DNA of 64,000 nt. Source: Gemmatimonadota bacterium. GTDB lineage: Bacteria; Gemmatimonadota; Gemmatimonadetes; Longimicrobiales; Gaopeijiaceae. This document shows, one piece after another, positions 1-7,643 of this stretch. The translations under genes were made by a program, and so were the position numbers. Location: the NCBI GenBank assembly GCA_016873995.1, contig VGVR01000011.1:1-64000 (forward strand), given 5' to 3'. The notes under the pieces were generated by a model that was not told the DNA's origin, ran no database searches, and saw only the letters and a list, made by a program, of their open reading frames with translations. Numbering within the stretch: the stretch's first letter is position 1; each line of letters starts with the position of its first letter.

Positions 1-149
1 TGCCGCGCCTCGCGGCCCGCGCCGGCGGCGCGGCCGGCAGCGGGGCCTTCCGGACGAACTTGGGCCCCGACCTGGCCCGGGGAGGACAGGCCGAGCAGCG
101 CCCCCAAACAGAATAGGAGGGCAAGCGGTCGACGACGTCGTGGAGGCAT
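1..149 (-). CDS. Exported protein, N-terminal fragment (partial)
   Basis: The minus strand from an ATG at 149 stays open to the window edge (49 codons). It begins MPPRRRRPLALLF, an Arg-rich n-region followed by a hydrophobic core (LALLFCLGALLGL) and an AQ cleavage-like site near residue 30, which is a typical Sec signal peptide. What follows is a low-complexity Ala/Gly/Arg stretch, and the functional domain lies outside the window. The gene is divergent from the diguanylate cyclase and the two would share the 150-298 promoter region. No function can be assigned. The signal peptide is the main reason to prefer this reading over the plus-strand frame covering the same bases. Confidence 0.55.
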   Translation of the reverse strand, partial: MPPRRRRPLALLFCLGALLGLSSPGQVGAQVRPEGPAAGRAAGAGREAR

Positions 150-298
150 GGCCAGAGGGCTCGGGTCGGGAGCGAGCAACGCCAACATGGACCCGCGAAG
201 GTCGCCCCGCGCTGGGACGGGCTGGGCGCGGGCGTCACCTTGCCGCCGCCACCCCCGCCGCGCCACAATCACATTTCCCCCCCCCTCGTAGGCCCCCC

Positions 299-1258
299 TT
301 GAACACCGATTTCCGCGCGAAGTCCACGCTCGGCGTGGCGCTGGTCGGCGTACTGCTGCTCGCGCCGTTCGCGGTCAACCACGTCCGGCAGGAACGGATG
401 CTGCTCGCTCTGGGCACGGGCGTGATCGTGCTCACCCTCGCGGCGCTCGCCTGGCTCGGGCGGAAGGGGTACTACCACCCCTGGGTCACCTTCGCGGGAC
501 TCACGCCGCCCATGCTCCTATTCTTGGGCGTCTCGATCTGGGAGCTGGGGGTCATCGGCGCGCTCTGGTGCTTTCCGGCGATCCTGATCTTCTACTTCAT
601 GTTGCCCGAGAAGCTGGCGTGGCTGTCCAACGCGCTCCTGTACGCGATCGAGGTGCCGCTGGCGTGGACGGTGGTGGAGACTCCGGTCGCTGTCAGGGTG
701 GCGGCCACCCTGCTCGGCGTGAGCGTCATGGCCGCGATCTTCGTGCGGGTCATGAGCCAACAACAGCAGGCGCTGGAGGTGCGCGCGTTCAGCGACGCCC
801 TCACCGGGCTGCACAACCGCGCTTTGCTCGAGTCGACGCTGGAGCAAGCGATGGAGCAGGCGCGCCGCACCGGTCTCCCCATGACTCTCCTCGCGCTCGA
901 CCTGGACTGGTTCAAGTAGATCAACGACGGGCACGGGCATCAGGCTGGGGATGCTGCGCTACGCGGCGTAGCGGACATCTTGCGCACCCGCATACGCAGG
1001 AGCGACAAGGCGTTCCGGCTCGGCGGTGAGGAATTCCTCGCCTTCCTGTACGGGACCGACCAGGAGCACGGCAGGCAGGTCGCAGAAGACCTCCGGCAGA
1101 CGGTGGCAGCGAAGCCCCTGATTCCCGGACGGTCGATCACGGTGAGCATCGGCGTCGCCTCCTACTCGGGCAACCGGGACTGGGAGGAATGGCTGCGCCG
1201 CTGCGACCAGAACCTGTGCGGCGCCAAGGCCAAGGGGCGGAACGCGGTCGTTGGCTAG
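299..1258 (+). pseudogene. Membrane diguanylate cyclase (GGDEF), interrupted by an in-frame amber codon
   Basis: Several hydrophobic segments span roughly residues 10-160, followed by a GGDEF domain that would synthesise c-di-GMP at the inner membrane. The domain reads ...LTGLHNR...LDLDWFK, then TAG at 917-919, then in the same frame INDGHGHQAGD ... RRSDKAFRLGGEEF ... SIGVA to TAG at 1256-1258. The signature GGEEF, the RxxD product-inhibition site and the metal-binding Asp are all present, so only one codon is abnormal; CAG or AAG is expected where TAG stands. The TTG at 299 is preferred as start because the longer frame from 140 encodes a Pro/Arg-rich stretch and overlaps the divergent signal-peptide gene. 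The stop could be real, a base-call error, or suppressed. Confidence 0.75.
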
Positions 1259-2288
1259 GGAGCGCCCCCGCCCCACCCACCACCTCCCCGGCGGACGCTT
1301 CCGCAATCCGTGGCCCGAGGCCGCGGACGACGATCGCATCCGGGGTGAGTTCAGGAAGGTCGCCTGGGAGTGGCTCACGAAGTCGATCCCGCCCGATCCG
1401 CAGCCAGACGCGCTTCCGGTGGCGACGGCGGACATGGCGCACCCGCGGTGCGACGACGCCGAGACGCGGATCACCTGGGTCGGTCATGCGACGCATTTCG
1501 TCCAGCTACCGGGACTCAACCTCCTCACCGATCCCATGTGGTCGCCGCGAGCGTCGCCTGTAGCCTCGGTCGGGAGGGCACGCTTCGTAGCGGCCGCACC
1601 GGGTCTGGAGGCGCTTCCGCACGTCGACGCCGTGCTGCTCTCACACGATCACTACGACCATCCCGATCGACCCACGGTGCTGCGCCTGCGCGAGCGCTTC
1701 GGCGCCGACCTGCCCTGGTTCACACCCCTCGGCTACAAGCGGTGGTTCGCGTCGCTCGACGTCAGGAACGTGGCCGAACTCGATTGGTGGGAAGGGTGCG
1801 ACCTGCCCCAGGGCTATCGATTGGTGGCGACGCCTGCACGCCACTGGACGCGGCGCACTCCCTGGAGCACGAATCAGCGTCTATGGTGCTCGTGGGCGGT
1901 CACGTCACTCGGGGCGGCGGGACCGCGCTTGTACTGGGGCGCCGACTCGGCGTACGCATCGCATTTCAAAGAGATCTACGCGCGACTCGGACCGTTCGAC
2001 GCCTGCGTCCTCCCGATCGGCGCATACGACCCTCGTTGGTTCATGAGCGCCTCGCACATGAACCCCGAGGAGGCCGTAACGGCCTACGAGGACCTGGGCC
2101 GCTCCGGCGCGTTTCTGCCGAGCCACTGGGGCACGTTCCGTCTGACGTTCGAGGACCCACTCGAGCCGCCGGTACGTCTGCGCGCAGCGTGGGAGGCGCG
2201 GGGGCTGGACGAAGGGCTCCTGCATGTGCCGCGGCACGGTGAGACGGTGCAGCTGCGGTCGGGAGGGAGCACCTCGGCGAAGGGATAG
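1251..2288 (+). CDS. MBL-fold hydrolase, NAPE-PLD/UlaG-like
   Basis: This 345-aa metallo-beta-lactamase-fold protein resembles the N-acyl-phosphatidylethanolamine phospholipase D/RomA group. The metal-binding motif HDHYDH lies at residues 132-137. Further ligands in the family order are H198 (TPARHW), D232 (GADS) and H292 (SHWGT), and GHAT at 78-81 is also typical. There is no signal peptide, so it is probably cytosolic. The TTG start at 1251 overlaps the end of the diguanylate cyclase frame by 8 nt, suggesting translational coupling. A phospholipase D-type phosphodiesterase role is inferred from the family, and the substrate cannot be read from the sequence. Confidence 0.8.
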   Translation: MARERPRPTHHLPGGRFRNPWPEAADDDRIRGEFRKVAWEWLTKSIPPDPQPDALPVATADMAHPRCDDAETRITWVGHATHFVQLPGLNLLTDPMWSPRASPVASVGRARFVAAAPGLEALPHVDAVLLSHDHYDHPDRPTVLRLRERFGADLPWFTPLGYKRWFASLDVRNVAELDWWEGCDLPQGYRLVATPARHWTRRTPWSTNQRLWCSWAVTSLGAAGPRLYWGADSAYASHFKEIYARLGPFDACVLPIGAYDPRWFMSASHMNPEEAVTAYEDLGRSGAFLPSHWGTFRLTFEDPLEPPVRLRAAWEARGLDEGLLHVPRHGETVQLRSGGSTSAKG

Positions 2289-2411
2289 GCGCCCCGGTAC
2301 CAAGAAGCTTCTCCCCGGCGCTCGGGAACGTACATTCCCTCCCCCACGCCAGCGCACCTCCCGCCTGGTTCTGACCGCAGCGCCCTCCCGCAAGTCCGAG
2401 AACGAAAGCTG

Positions 2412-3485
2412 ATGTTCCGCCGCACCGACGACCTCCGCATCCAGGATCTCCGGCCTCTCATCTCGCCCGCGATCCTCATGGAGGACCTGCCGATCACGGA
2501 GGCCGCCTCTGCGACGGTGGCACAGGCGCGCGAGGAGATCGCTGCCGAGCTGTGGGGGAAGAGCGACAGGCTTCTGGTCGTCGTTGGTCCGTGCTCCATC
2601 CACGACCCGGACGCGGGGCTGGAGTACGCGCGCCTTCTGGCTGCGAAGCGGGCCGAGCATGCCGACACGCTCCAGATCGTGATGCGGGTCTATTTCGAGA
2701 AGCCGCGTACGACCGTCGGATGGAAGGGGCTCATCAACGACCCCAGCCTCGACGGCAGCTTCGCCATCAATCAGGGGCTGCGAGCGTCCCGTCGATTCTT
2801 GCTGGACGTAGTCGATCTCGGGCTTCCGGCCGGAACCGAGTTCCTCGATCCGATCACGCCCCAGTTCTATGCGGACTTGGTGTCGTGGGGCGCCATCGGC
2901 GCGCGCACGGCGGAGAGCCAGGTGCACCGCGAGCTGGCGTCCGGCCTCTCCATGCCCGTCGGGTTCAAGAACGGCACCGAAGGCAGCGTCGGGGTCGCGG
3001 TCGACGGCATCTTGTCCGCCAAGAACCCGCATCACTTCCTGTCGGTCACCAAGCAGGGCGTCGCCGCGATCGTCGCGACGAAGGGCAACGCCGACTGCCA
3101 CGTCATCCTTCGGGGCGGACGCCATGGTCCCAACTACTCCGCCGATCAGGTAGCCGAAGTGGTGACGCTACTCCGGCGACATCATCTGGCCCCACGGCTC
3201 ATGGTGGACTGCAGCCACGCCAACAGCGGCAAGGACCACCTCAAGCAGCTGGTCGTCGCCGAGGACCTCGCCAAGCAGATCGGCGGGGGGAGCGGCGCGA
3301 TCTTCGGCGTGATGCTCGAGAGCTTTCTTGTGGACGGCGCTCAGAAGCACGACGAGGGCTCGCCCCGCGAGAAGCTCGTGCGCGGGCAGAGCATCACGGA
3401 TGCCTGCCTGGGGTGGGAGCGCACGGCCCCGGTGCTCGACCGGCTGGCCGATGCGGTGCGGGCGAGGCGGAAAGCCGGGGCGTAA
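2412..3485 (+). CDS. 3-deoxy-7-phosphoheptulonate (DAHP) synthase, class I
   Basis: The 357-aa enzyme condenses phosphoenolpyruvate with erythrose 4-phosphate, the first step of the shikimate pathway for aromatic amino acids, in the cytosol. The AroF/G/H-type signatures are clear: GPCSIHD at 59-65, KPRTTVGWKG at 97-106, then a TEFLDPITPQ segment, a KNGT segment and a DCSHANS segment. Length matches the family (about 350 aa). The ATG at 2412 has a purine-rich region (GAGAACGAAAG) just upstream. The isozyme, and so which amino acid inhibits it, cannot be assigned by eye, and no symbol is given. It ends convergent to the aldolase gene. Confidence 0.93.
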   Translation: MFRRTDDLRIQDLRPLISPAILMEDLPITEAASATVAQAREEIAAELWGKSDRLLVVVGPCSIHDPDAGLEYARLLAAKRAEHADTLQIVMRVYFEKPRTTVGWKGLINDPSLDGSFAINQGLRASRRFLLDVVDLGLPAGTEFLDPITPQFYADLVSWGAIGARTAESQVHRELASGLSMPVGFKNGTEGSVGVAVDGILSAKNPHHFLSVTKQGVAAIVATKGNADCHVILRGGRHGPNYSADQVAEVVTLLRRHHLAPRLMVDCSHANSGKDHLKQLVVAEDLAKQIGGGSGAIFGVMLESFLVDGAQKHDEGSPREKLVRGQSITDACLGWERTAPVLDRLADAVRARRKAGA

Positions 3486-3497
3486 GTCGACCGGCCC

Positions 3498-3517
3498 GAG
3501 TCCGCGGCGCCGGACTC
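3498..3517. terminator. GC hairpin between convergent genes
   Basis: An inverted repeat (GAGTCCG / CGGACTC, 7 bp, 6-nt loop) lies just after the DAHP synthase stop, in the 116-nt gap to the convergent aldolase gene. There is no T-tract on either side, so it is only a weak or factor-assisted terminator candidate. Confidence 0.3.
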
Positions 3518-3601
3518 CGCGCCTAGGCACCCACAGCCGTCGTCCGGGGCTGTTACAATCGACCTCTCGGCGTGGCGTAGTGCGTGGGCACGTTCGGGAG
3601 G

Positions 3602-4546
3602 TCAGTCCCCGCCTCCGCCGCCCCTCCCGCCCGGGCGCACCCAACCGTCGTTGGCGGGACCGTTCTGGTGCGCGCGAGAGTCGGCGCTGAGCGGGTTTCC
3701 CGTCGCATTCCCGAACGCCGCGTTCGCCCAGAACTTGCCTGCCTGGTAGACGGCGTTCCGCGTGCGGATCTGCAGGTCGTGATACTCGCGGCTGTCCGGC
3801 GCAAACCCCGAGAAGCTGGCCAGGTCGGCGTTCCCGAGCAGCACCACGTCGACGCCCGGTACCGAGGCGATCTCGAGCGCGTTGTCCACGCCCTCGGGCG
3901 TCTCGATCATGACGATGACCAGCATGTTGTCGTTGGCCGACTGGCGGAAGTTCGACCCTGCAGGCACGAACGGCGTCCAAATCCCGGTCCCCTGACCCCC
4001 TCCGGTGCTTCTGCGCGCCGTCGGCGGGAAGCGGGAGTAGCGAGCGGCTTCTCTCGCCTCGAGCGCGTCGTCCACGGTCGGCACGATGATCCCCAGCATC
4101 CCCATGTCCATGGCCTTCTGAACGTTCCCCTCGAGGGCATCGGGTAAGCGTAAGATCGGCGTGGCCCCGACATTCGGGCACGCCGCAAGCATCGCCTCCA
4201 CCTGGTCGAAGCGCATCGTGCTGTGCTGCATCTCGAACCAGGTGAAGTCGTAATGGGGCGCCTCCTCGCAGTACCGCTGGATGTCGAAGGCAGCGATGGT
4301 GTGGCTGAAGATCTGCTGTCCGTTGAGCAGCTTCTGCTTGGCGCGGTTGAAGAGCGGCCGCGTCGGCTCGTCCATGAACTCGCGCACCGCCCAGCCCCAG
4401 GGGCGGCCGGGGTCGACGGCATCGATGGCGACGGCACCCGTTCCCCAGCCGGCCGAGCTAGTTTGGGCGTGGGTGGCGAGCGGGAATGTCGCGGCTGCGG
4501 CCATCACCAGGGCGGCGACGAGCATCGATTGGTCGAGTCGCTTCAC
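3602..4546 (-). CDS. Exported HpcH/HpaI-family aldolase
   Basis: This 314-aa member of the HpcH/HpaI aldolase/citrate lyase superfamily would cleave or form a C-C bond in 2-keto-acid-type substrates using a divalent metal. Family features seen are FSHT near residue 80, EMQHST carrying the catalytic-type His, TPILRLP carrying the substrate Arg, IETPEGVDN with the metal-ligand Glu, and LGNADLA with the metal-ligand Asp. Residues 1-28 form a clear Sec signal peptide ending THAQ, which is unusual because characterised members are cytosolic. The C-terminus is Gly-rich. It diverges from the sigma factor gene across about 140 nt. Family call is firm; substrate is unknown. Confidence 0.82.
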   Translation of the reverse strand: MKRLDQSMLVAALVMAAAATFPLATHAQTSSAGWGTGAVAIDAVDPGRPWGWAVREFMDEPTRPLFNRAKQKLLNGQQIFSHTIAAFDIQRYCEEAPHYDFTWFEMQHSTMRFDQVEAMLAACPNVGATPILRLPDALEGNVQKAMDMGMLGIIVPTVDDALEAREAARYSRFPPTARRSTGGGQGTGIWTPFVPAGSNFRQSANDNMLVIVMIETPEGVDNALEIASVPGVDVVLLGNADLASFSGFAPDSREYHDLQIRTRNAVYQAGKFWANAAFGNATGNPLSADSRAHQNGPANDGWVRPGGRGGGGGD

Positions 4547-4686
4547 GGTCTACTCCTTGTCACAGGGCGGCCGAGCCGTGCGCGGGGGCACCGGCTGGGT
4601 CCGACGAATCTACTGTCCTCGGGGAACGGCCGCCGGACCCTGCCAGCATCCTTGCAACCGTTCCCGAACGGGTCGTGTCCCACCTA

Positions 4687-5703
4687 ATGCCAGGAAATCC
4701 GAACGACCACCACGAGCCCTCGTTGAGTGATCTAGAGCTGGTAGAGAGGGCCAAAGGAGGAGACACGGACGCGTTCCGTGCGCTCTACGATATGCACGTC
4801 GACCGCATCTATAGACTTGCCACCCGCATGGCCGGGGACGACGAGCTGGCTCGGGACTTCACGCAAGACACTTTCGTGCGGGCCTGGGAGCGCCTCGACG
4901 GGTTCCGCGGGGACTCGGCGTTCTCGACCTGGCTCCACTCGATCGCCGTGTCGGTGAGCCTCAACGGCCTTCGGCGCGTCGACCGCCACCGCAAGCGGGA
5001 GTCCCCGCTGGAGGAGGCGGCCACCGTCTCACGGGCCGCCCGCCGCATGGAGCCCGACGTCAGGGATCGCCTGCACCGCGCGCTCGACGGCCTCTCCGAG
5101 ATCTACAGGACGGTGTTCCTGATGCACGACCTGGAGGGCTACAACCACGACGAGATCGCGGATGCCCTCGGCATCGCGCAGGGCACGTCGAAAGCGCGGC
5201 TCTTCCGCGCGCGGTCGAAGCTGCGCGAGGCGCTCGGAGACGCGATGAGGGAGGATGACGACGATGCGCTTTACGAAGAACGGGATGTGGATGGCGGCCC
5301 TCGGGGTCGCGCTCGCCGCAGAGGCGGCGGCGGCCGCGCAGTCGGCGCCGATCGCGGTGACGGCCGAGCCGTCCGTGAGGGTGACCGCCCCCGCGCCGTG
5401 GCTCCAGGAGGATCCGGCGGCACGCGAGTACGCCGCGGCACGGCAAGCACTCAACGAGGGGCGTTATCAGGCCGCCGCGGACGGGTTCGCGGCGCTGCGC
5501 CGCACACGCCCCCAGTCAGGGTACGTGCCCGACTCGTTCTACTTCGAGGCGTTCGCGCTGAACAGACTCGGAGAGCGCACGCAGTTGACGAGAGCCGTGA
5601 GCCTGCTCGACGAGCAGCTCCAGCGCTTCCCGGAGGCGGCGACCCGCGCCGACGCCGACGCGCTCCGCGTGCGCATCGAATCGCAGTTGGCTCAGCGCGG
5701 TGA
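4687..5703 (+). CDS. ECF-type RNA polymerase sigma factor (frame overruns its expected end)
   Basis: The protein from ATG 4687 has sigma-70 region 2 (FRALYDMHVDRIYRLATRMAG ... DFTQDTFVRAWERLDGFRG ... FSTWLHSIA) and region 4 (LSEIYRTVFLMHDLEGYNHDEIADALGI ... SKARLFRARSKLREAL), ending near base 5235. That is a complete ECF sigma factor of about 185 residues. The frame nevertheless stays open to 5703, adding about 150 Arg/Gly-rich residues that overlap the following HEAT gene out of frame. That tail looks like non-coding shadow. Adding one base upstream of 5255 would end the protein at TGA 5256-5258 in an ATGA overlap with the next gene, so a one-base deletion is likely. No anti-sigma gene follows. 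The partner genes are two secreted HEAT-repeat proteins. Confidence 0.85.
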   Translation: MPGNPNDHHEPSLSDLELVERAKGGDTDAFRALYDMHVDRIYRLATRMAGDDELARDFTQDTFVRAWERLDGFRGDSAFSTWLHSIAVSVSLNGLRRVDRHRKRESPLEEAATVSRAARRMEPDVRDRLHRALDGLSEIYRTVFLMHDLEGYNHDEIADALGIAQGTSKARLFRARSKLREALGDAMREDDDDALYEERDVDGGPRGRARRRGGGGRAVGADRGDGRAVREGDRPRAVAPGGSGGTRVRRGTASTQRGALSGRRGRVRGAAPHTPPVRVRARLVLLRGVRAEQTRRAHAVDESREPARRAAPALPGGGDPRRRRRAPRAHRIAVGSAR

Positions 5704-6760
5704 CGCGCGTGCGGCGAGGAACGTCATCCGGCAGGCCAACCCCACGCCGCCGAGTCCAGCCCCAGCGCCGAGTCCCACGTCAGCGCCGAGTCCCTCGCCG
5801 GCGCCGAGCCCGGCGTCTCCGGTGTCGCCGGCGCGTCCTGTTTCGTCGAGCGCCCCGCGAGCCCAGGCGACCTGCCCCAATCAGGAAGCACGCCTCGCGG
5901 CCCTCTCGGCTCTGCTCAACATGAACGCCGAGCGCGCCGTGCCCATTCTCCAGGAAGTGCTCCGCAGCCGCGACGAGTGCTCGGTGGAGCTGCGCCGCCA
6001 AGCCGTTTTCCTGGTGTCCCAGCACATGAACGCAGAGTCGGTGGAGATCTTGCTCGACCTGGCTCACAGGAATCCCGATCCCGACGCGGAGGTCCGCGAG
6101 CAGGCGGTCTTCTGGCTGTCGCAGGTGCGCAGCGACGAGGCCATGGACGCGCTCGAGGCCATCCTGCGTGAGAGCACGGACCCCGAGCTGCGCGAGAACG
6201 CCGTCTTCGCCATCTCGCAGCAAGGAGGCGAGCGGGCCGTGCGCGCCCTGCGCGACCTGGCGGAGCGGTCCGACGTGCCCACCGAGCTACGCGAGAACGC
6301 CATCTTCTGGATCGGGCAGACCCCTGGTGCCGGCGGAGCGCGCTACCTCATGGATCTCTTCGACCGGCTCGACGACGAGGAGCTGAAGGAGAACGTCCTC
6401 TTCGGTGTTGCCCAGTCGAACGACGCCGAGGCGCTTCGCTGGCTGGTCGAGCGCGCCCTGGACACGTCTGAGTCGGTGGAGGTGCGCAACAACGCCCTCT
6501 TCTGGGCCGGGCAGTCGGGTGCGCTCGGCCTCACCGAGCTGCGCTCGCTCTACTCCTCGCTCGGTGCCGACGAGCAGGAGCTCAAGGAGCAGGTCATCTT
6601 CGTCGCCTCGCAGGAGAACGACGCGGAGTCCGTCGACTTCATGATGGAGATCGCGCGCACCGAGCAGGACGAGGAGCTACGCGAGAACGCCATCTTCTGG
6701 CTCGGCCAGAGCAACGACCCTCGCGTGCCCGAGTTCCTCTTGCAGCTGATCCGCGGATGA
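5264..6760 (+). CDS. Exported HEAT-repeat protein with Pro/Ala/Ser linker
   Basis: A signal peptide (MWMAALGVALAAEAAAAAQ) is followed by a TPR-like helical segment (AAREYAAARQALNEGRYQAA...), a Pro/Ala/Ser-rich linker and about seven HEAT-like repeats of 31-37 residues. Each repeat carries a variant of the signature LRENAIFWLGQ. The ATG at 5264 is preferred over 5255 because GGGAGG sits 9 nt upstream of it. Such repeats form protein-interaction solenoids, here most likely periplasmic. The gene follows the sigma factor and overlaps the next HEAT gene by 4 nt (ATGA), so all three probably form one operon. Whether the HEAT protein senses a signal for the sigma factor is inference only. Confidence 0.82.
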   Translation: MRFTKNGMWMAALGVALAAEAAAAAQSAPIAVTAEPSVRVTAPAPWLQEDPAAREYAAARQALNEGRYQAAADGFAALRRTRPQSGYVPDSFYFEAFALNRLGERTQLTRAVSLLDEQLQRFPEAATRADADALRVRIESQLAQRGDARAARNVIRQANPTPPSPAPAPSPTSAPSPSPAPSPASPVSPARPVSSSAPRAQATCPNQEARLAALSALLNMNAERAVPILQEVLRSRDECSVELRRQAVFLVSQHMNAESVEILLDLAHRNPDPDAEVREQAVFWLSQVRSDEAMDALEAILRESTDPELRENAVFAISQQGGERAVRALRDLAERSDVPTELRENAIFWIGQTPGAGGARYLMDLFDRLDDEELKENVLFGVAQSNDAEALRWLVERALDTSESVEVRNNALFWAGQSGALGLTELRSLYSSLGADEQELKEQVIFVASQENDAESVDFMMEIARTEQDEELRENAIFWLGQSNDPRVPEFLLQLIRG

Positions 6761-7536
6761 GGGCGGGGGGCGCGTGCTTCGCGGCCGCCGCGATCGCCCT
6801 CGTGCCCGGCTGGCTCACCGGCCAAGAACTGGCCGCCCGCGTGGCGGCGGTCGGAGACAGCGCCTTGCACGTGAGTTACGCGCTGCGGCCGGGCGCGGAG
6901 ATCTGTGACCGCGGTGTTCGGTACGGGGAGAACTCCGTTTCGTGGCGCCGCGGTCGCGGTAGGGGACGCTGCACGACCGGGCCTTTGACCGTCGAGCTGA
7001 CGGTCCGGCAGGGCGCCGTGCGTGACGTCGAGGTGCTCGAGCTGGACGAGCCGGGTGTACCGGGAGCCGCTGACCTCGGCGAGGTCGCCGCCTCCGACGC
7101 CGCGACGCATCTGCTGTCGCTCGCGCGAGGCGGTCCCGCGCAACCGCCGCTCGAAGACGCTGTCTTGGCGGCGGCGCTCGCCGACGTCCCCGAGCTCTGG
7201 CGCGACCTGCTCTCGCTCGCGCGCGACCGCGACGTCGAACCCGACGCGCGGAAGAGCGCCATCTTCTGGGTTGGCCAGGACGCCGCCGGCGCCGCCACTG
7301 CGGGCATCGCGGCGGTCGCGGCCGACGAGCGGGAGGACCAGGACGTGCGGGAGTCGGCCATCTTCGCCCTTTCGCAGCGCCCGGTGGAGCAGAGCATTCC
7401 GTTGCTCATGGAGATCGCCCGCTCGGCCCGCGAGGCGGAGACGCGCAAGACCGCGATGTTCTGGCTCGCGGAGTCGGACGACGAGCGCGTCCTCGCATTT
7501 TTCGAGGAAATCCTGCTGGGGCGCCCGCCTCGCTGA
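6757..7536 (+). CDS. Exported HEAT-repeat protein
   Basis: This 259-aa protein has an N-terminal signal peptide (ACFAAAAIALVPGWLTGQ), a middle segment without recognisable homology, and three or four HEAT-like repeats at the C-terminus. Their signatures (ARKSAIFWVGQ, VRESAIFALSQ, TRKTAMFWLAE) match those of the preceding protein, so the two are related, probably by duplication. It starts in an ATGA overlap with the upstream gene. Exported scaffold or sensor protein is as far as the sequence allows. Confidence 0.78.
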   Translation: MRAGGACFAAAAIALVPGWLTGQELAARVAAVGDSALHVSYALRPGAEICDRGVRYGENSVSWRRGRGRGRCTTGPLTVELTVRQGAVRDVEVLELDEPGVPGAADLGEVAASDAATHLLSLARGGPAQPPLEDAVLAAALADVPELWRDLLSLARDRDVEPDARKSAIFWVGQDAAGAATAGIAAVAADEREDQDVRESAIFALSQRPVEQSIPLLMEIARSAREAETRKTAMFWLAESDDERVLAFFEEILLGRPPR

Positions 7537-7643
7537 GCGGTCCGAGGTCCCCACCCTGGCGGCCGCAGGGCAGCGGCGCGTACCATTAGCGTCCTGAAGC
7601 CACGGCGGTTCTGCGTGGCCCCCTGCAAATTCCAGGAGGGACC

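Noticed and set aside
140-298. N-terminal extension of the diguanylate cyclase from 140
   Set aside because: It is Pro/Arg-rich without homology and overlaps the divergent signal-peptide gene starting at 149.
5259-5703. C-terminal 150-residue extension of the sigma factor as a real domain
   Set aside because: It is Arg/Gly-rich, has no recognisable motif and lies out of frame over the HEAT signal peptide; a missing base is the simpler explanation.
6550-7554. Long antisense open frame opposite the HEAT genes
   Set aside because: High-GC codon bias on the real genes creates antisense open frames; it lacks motifs, signal and a ribosome site.
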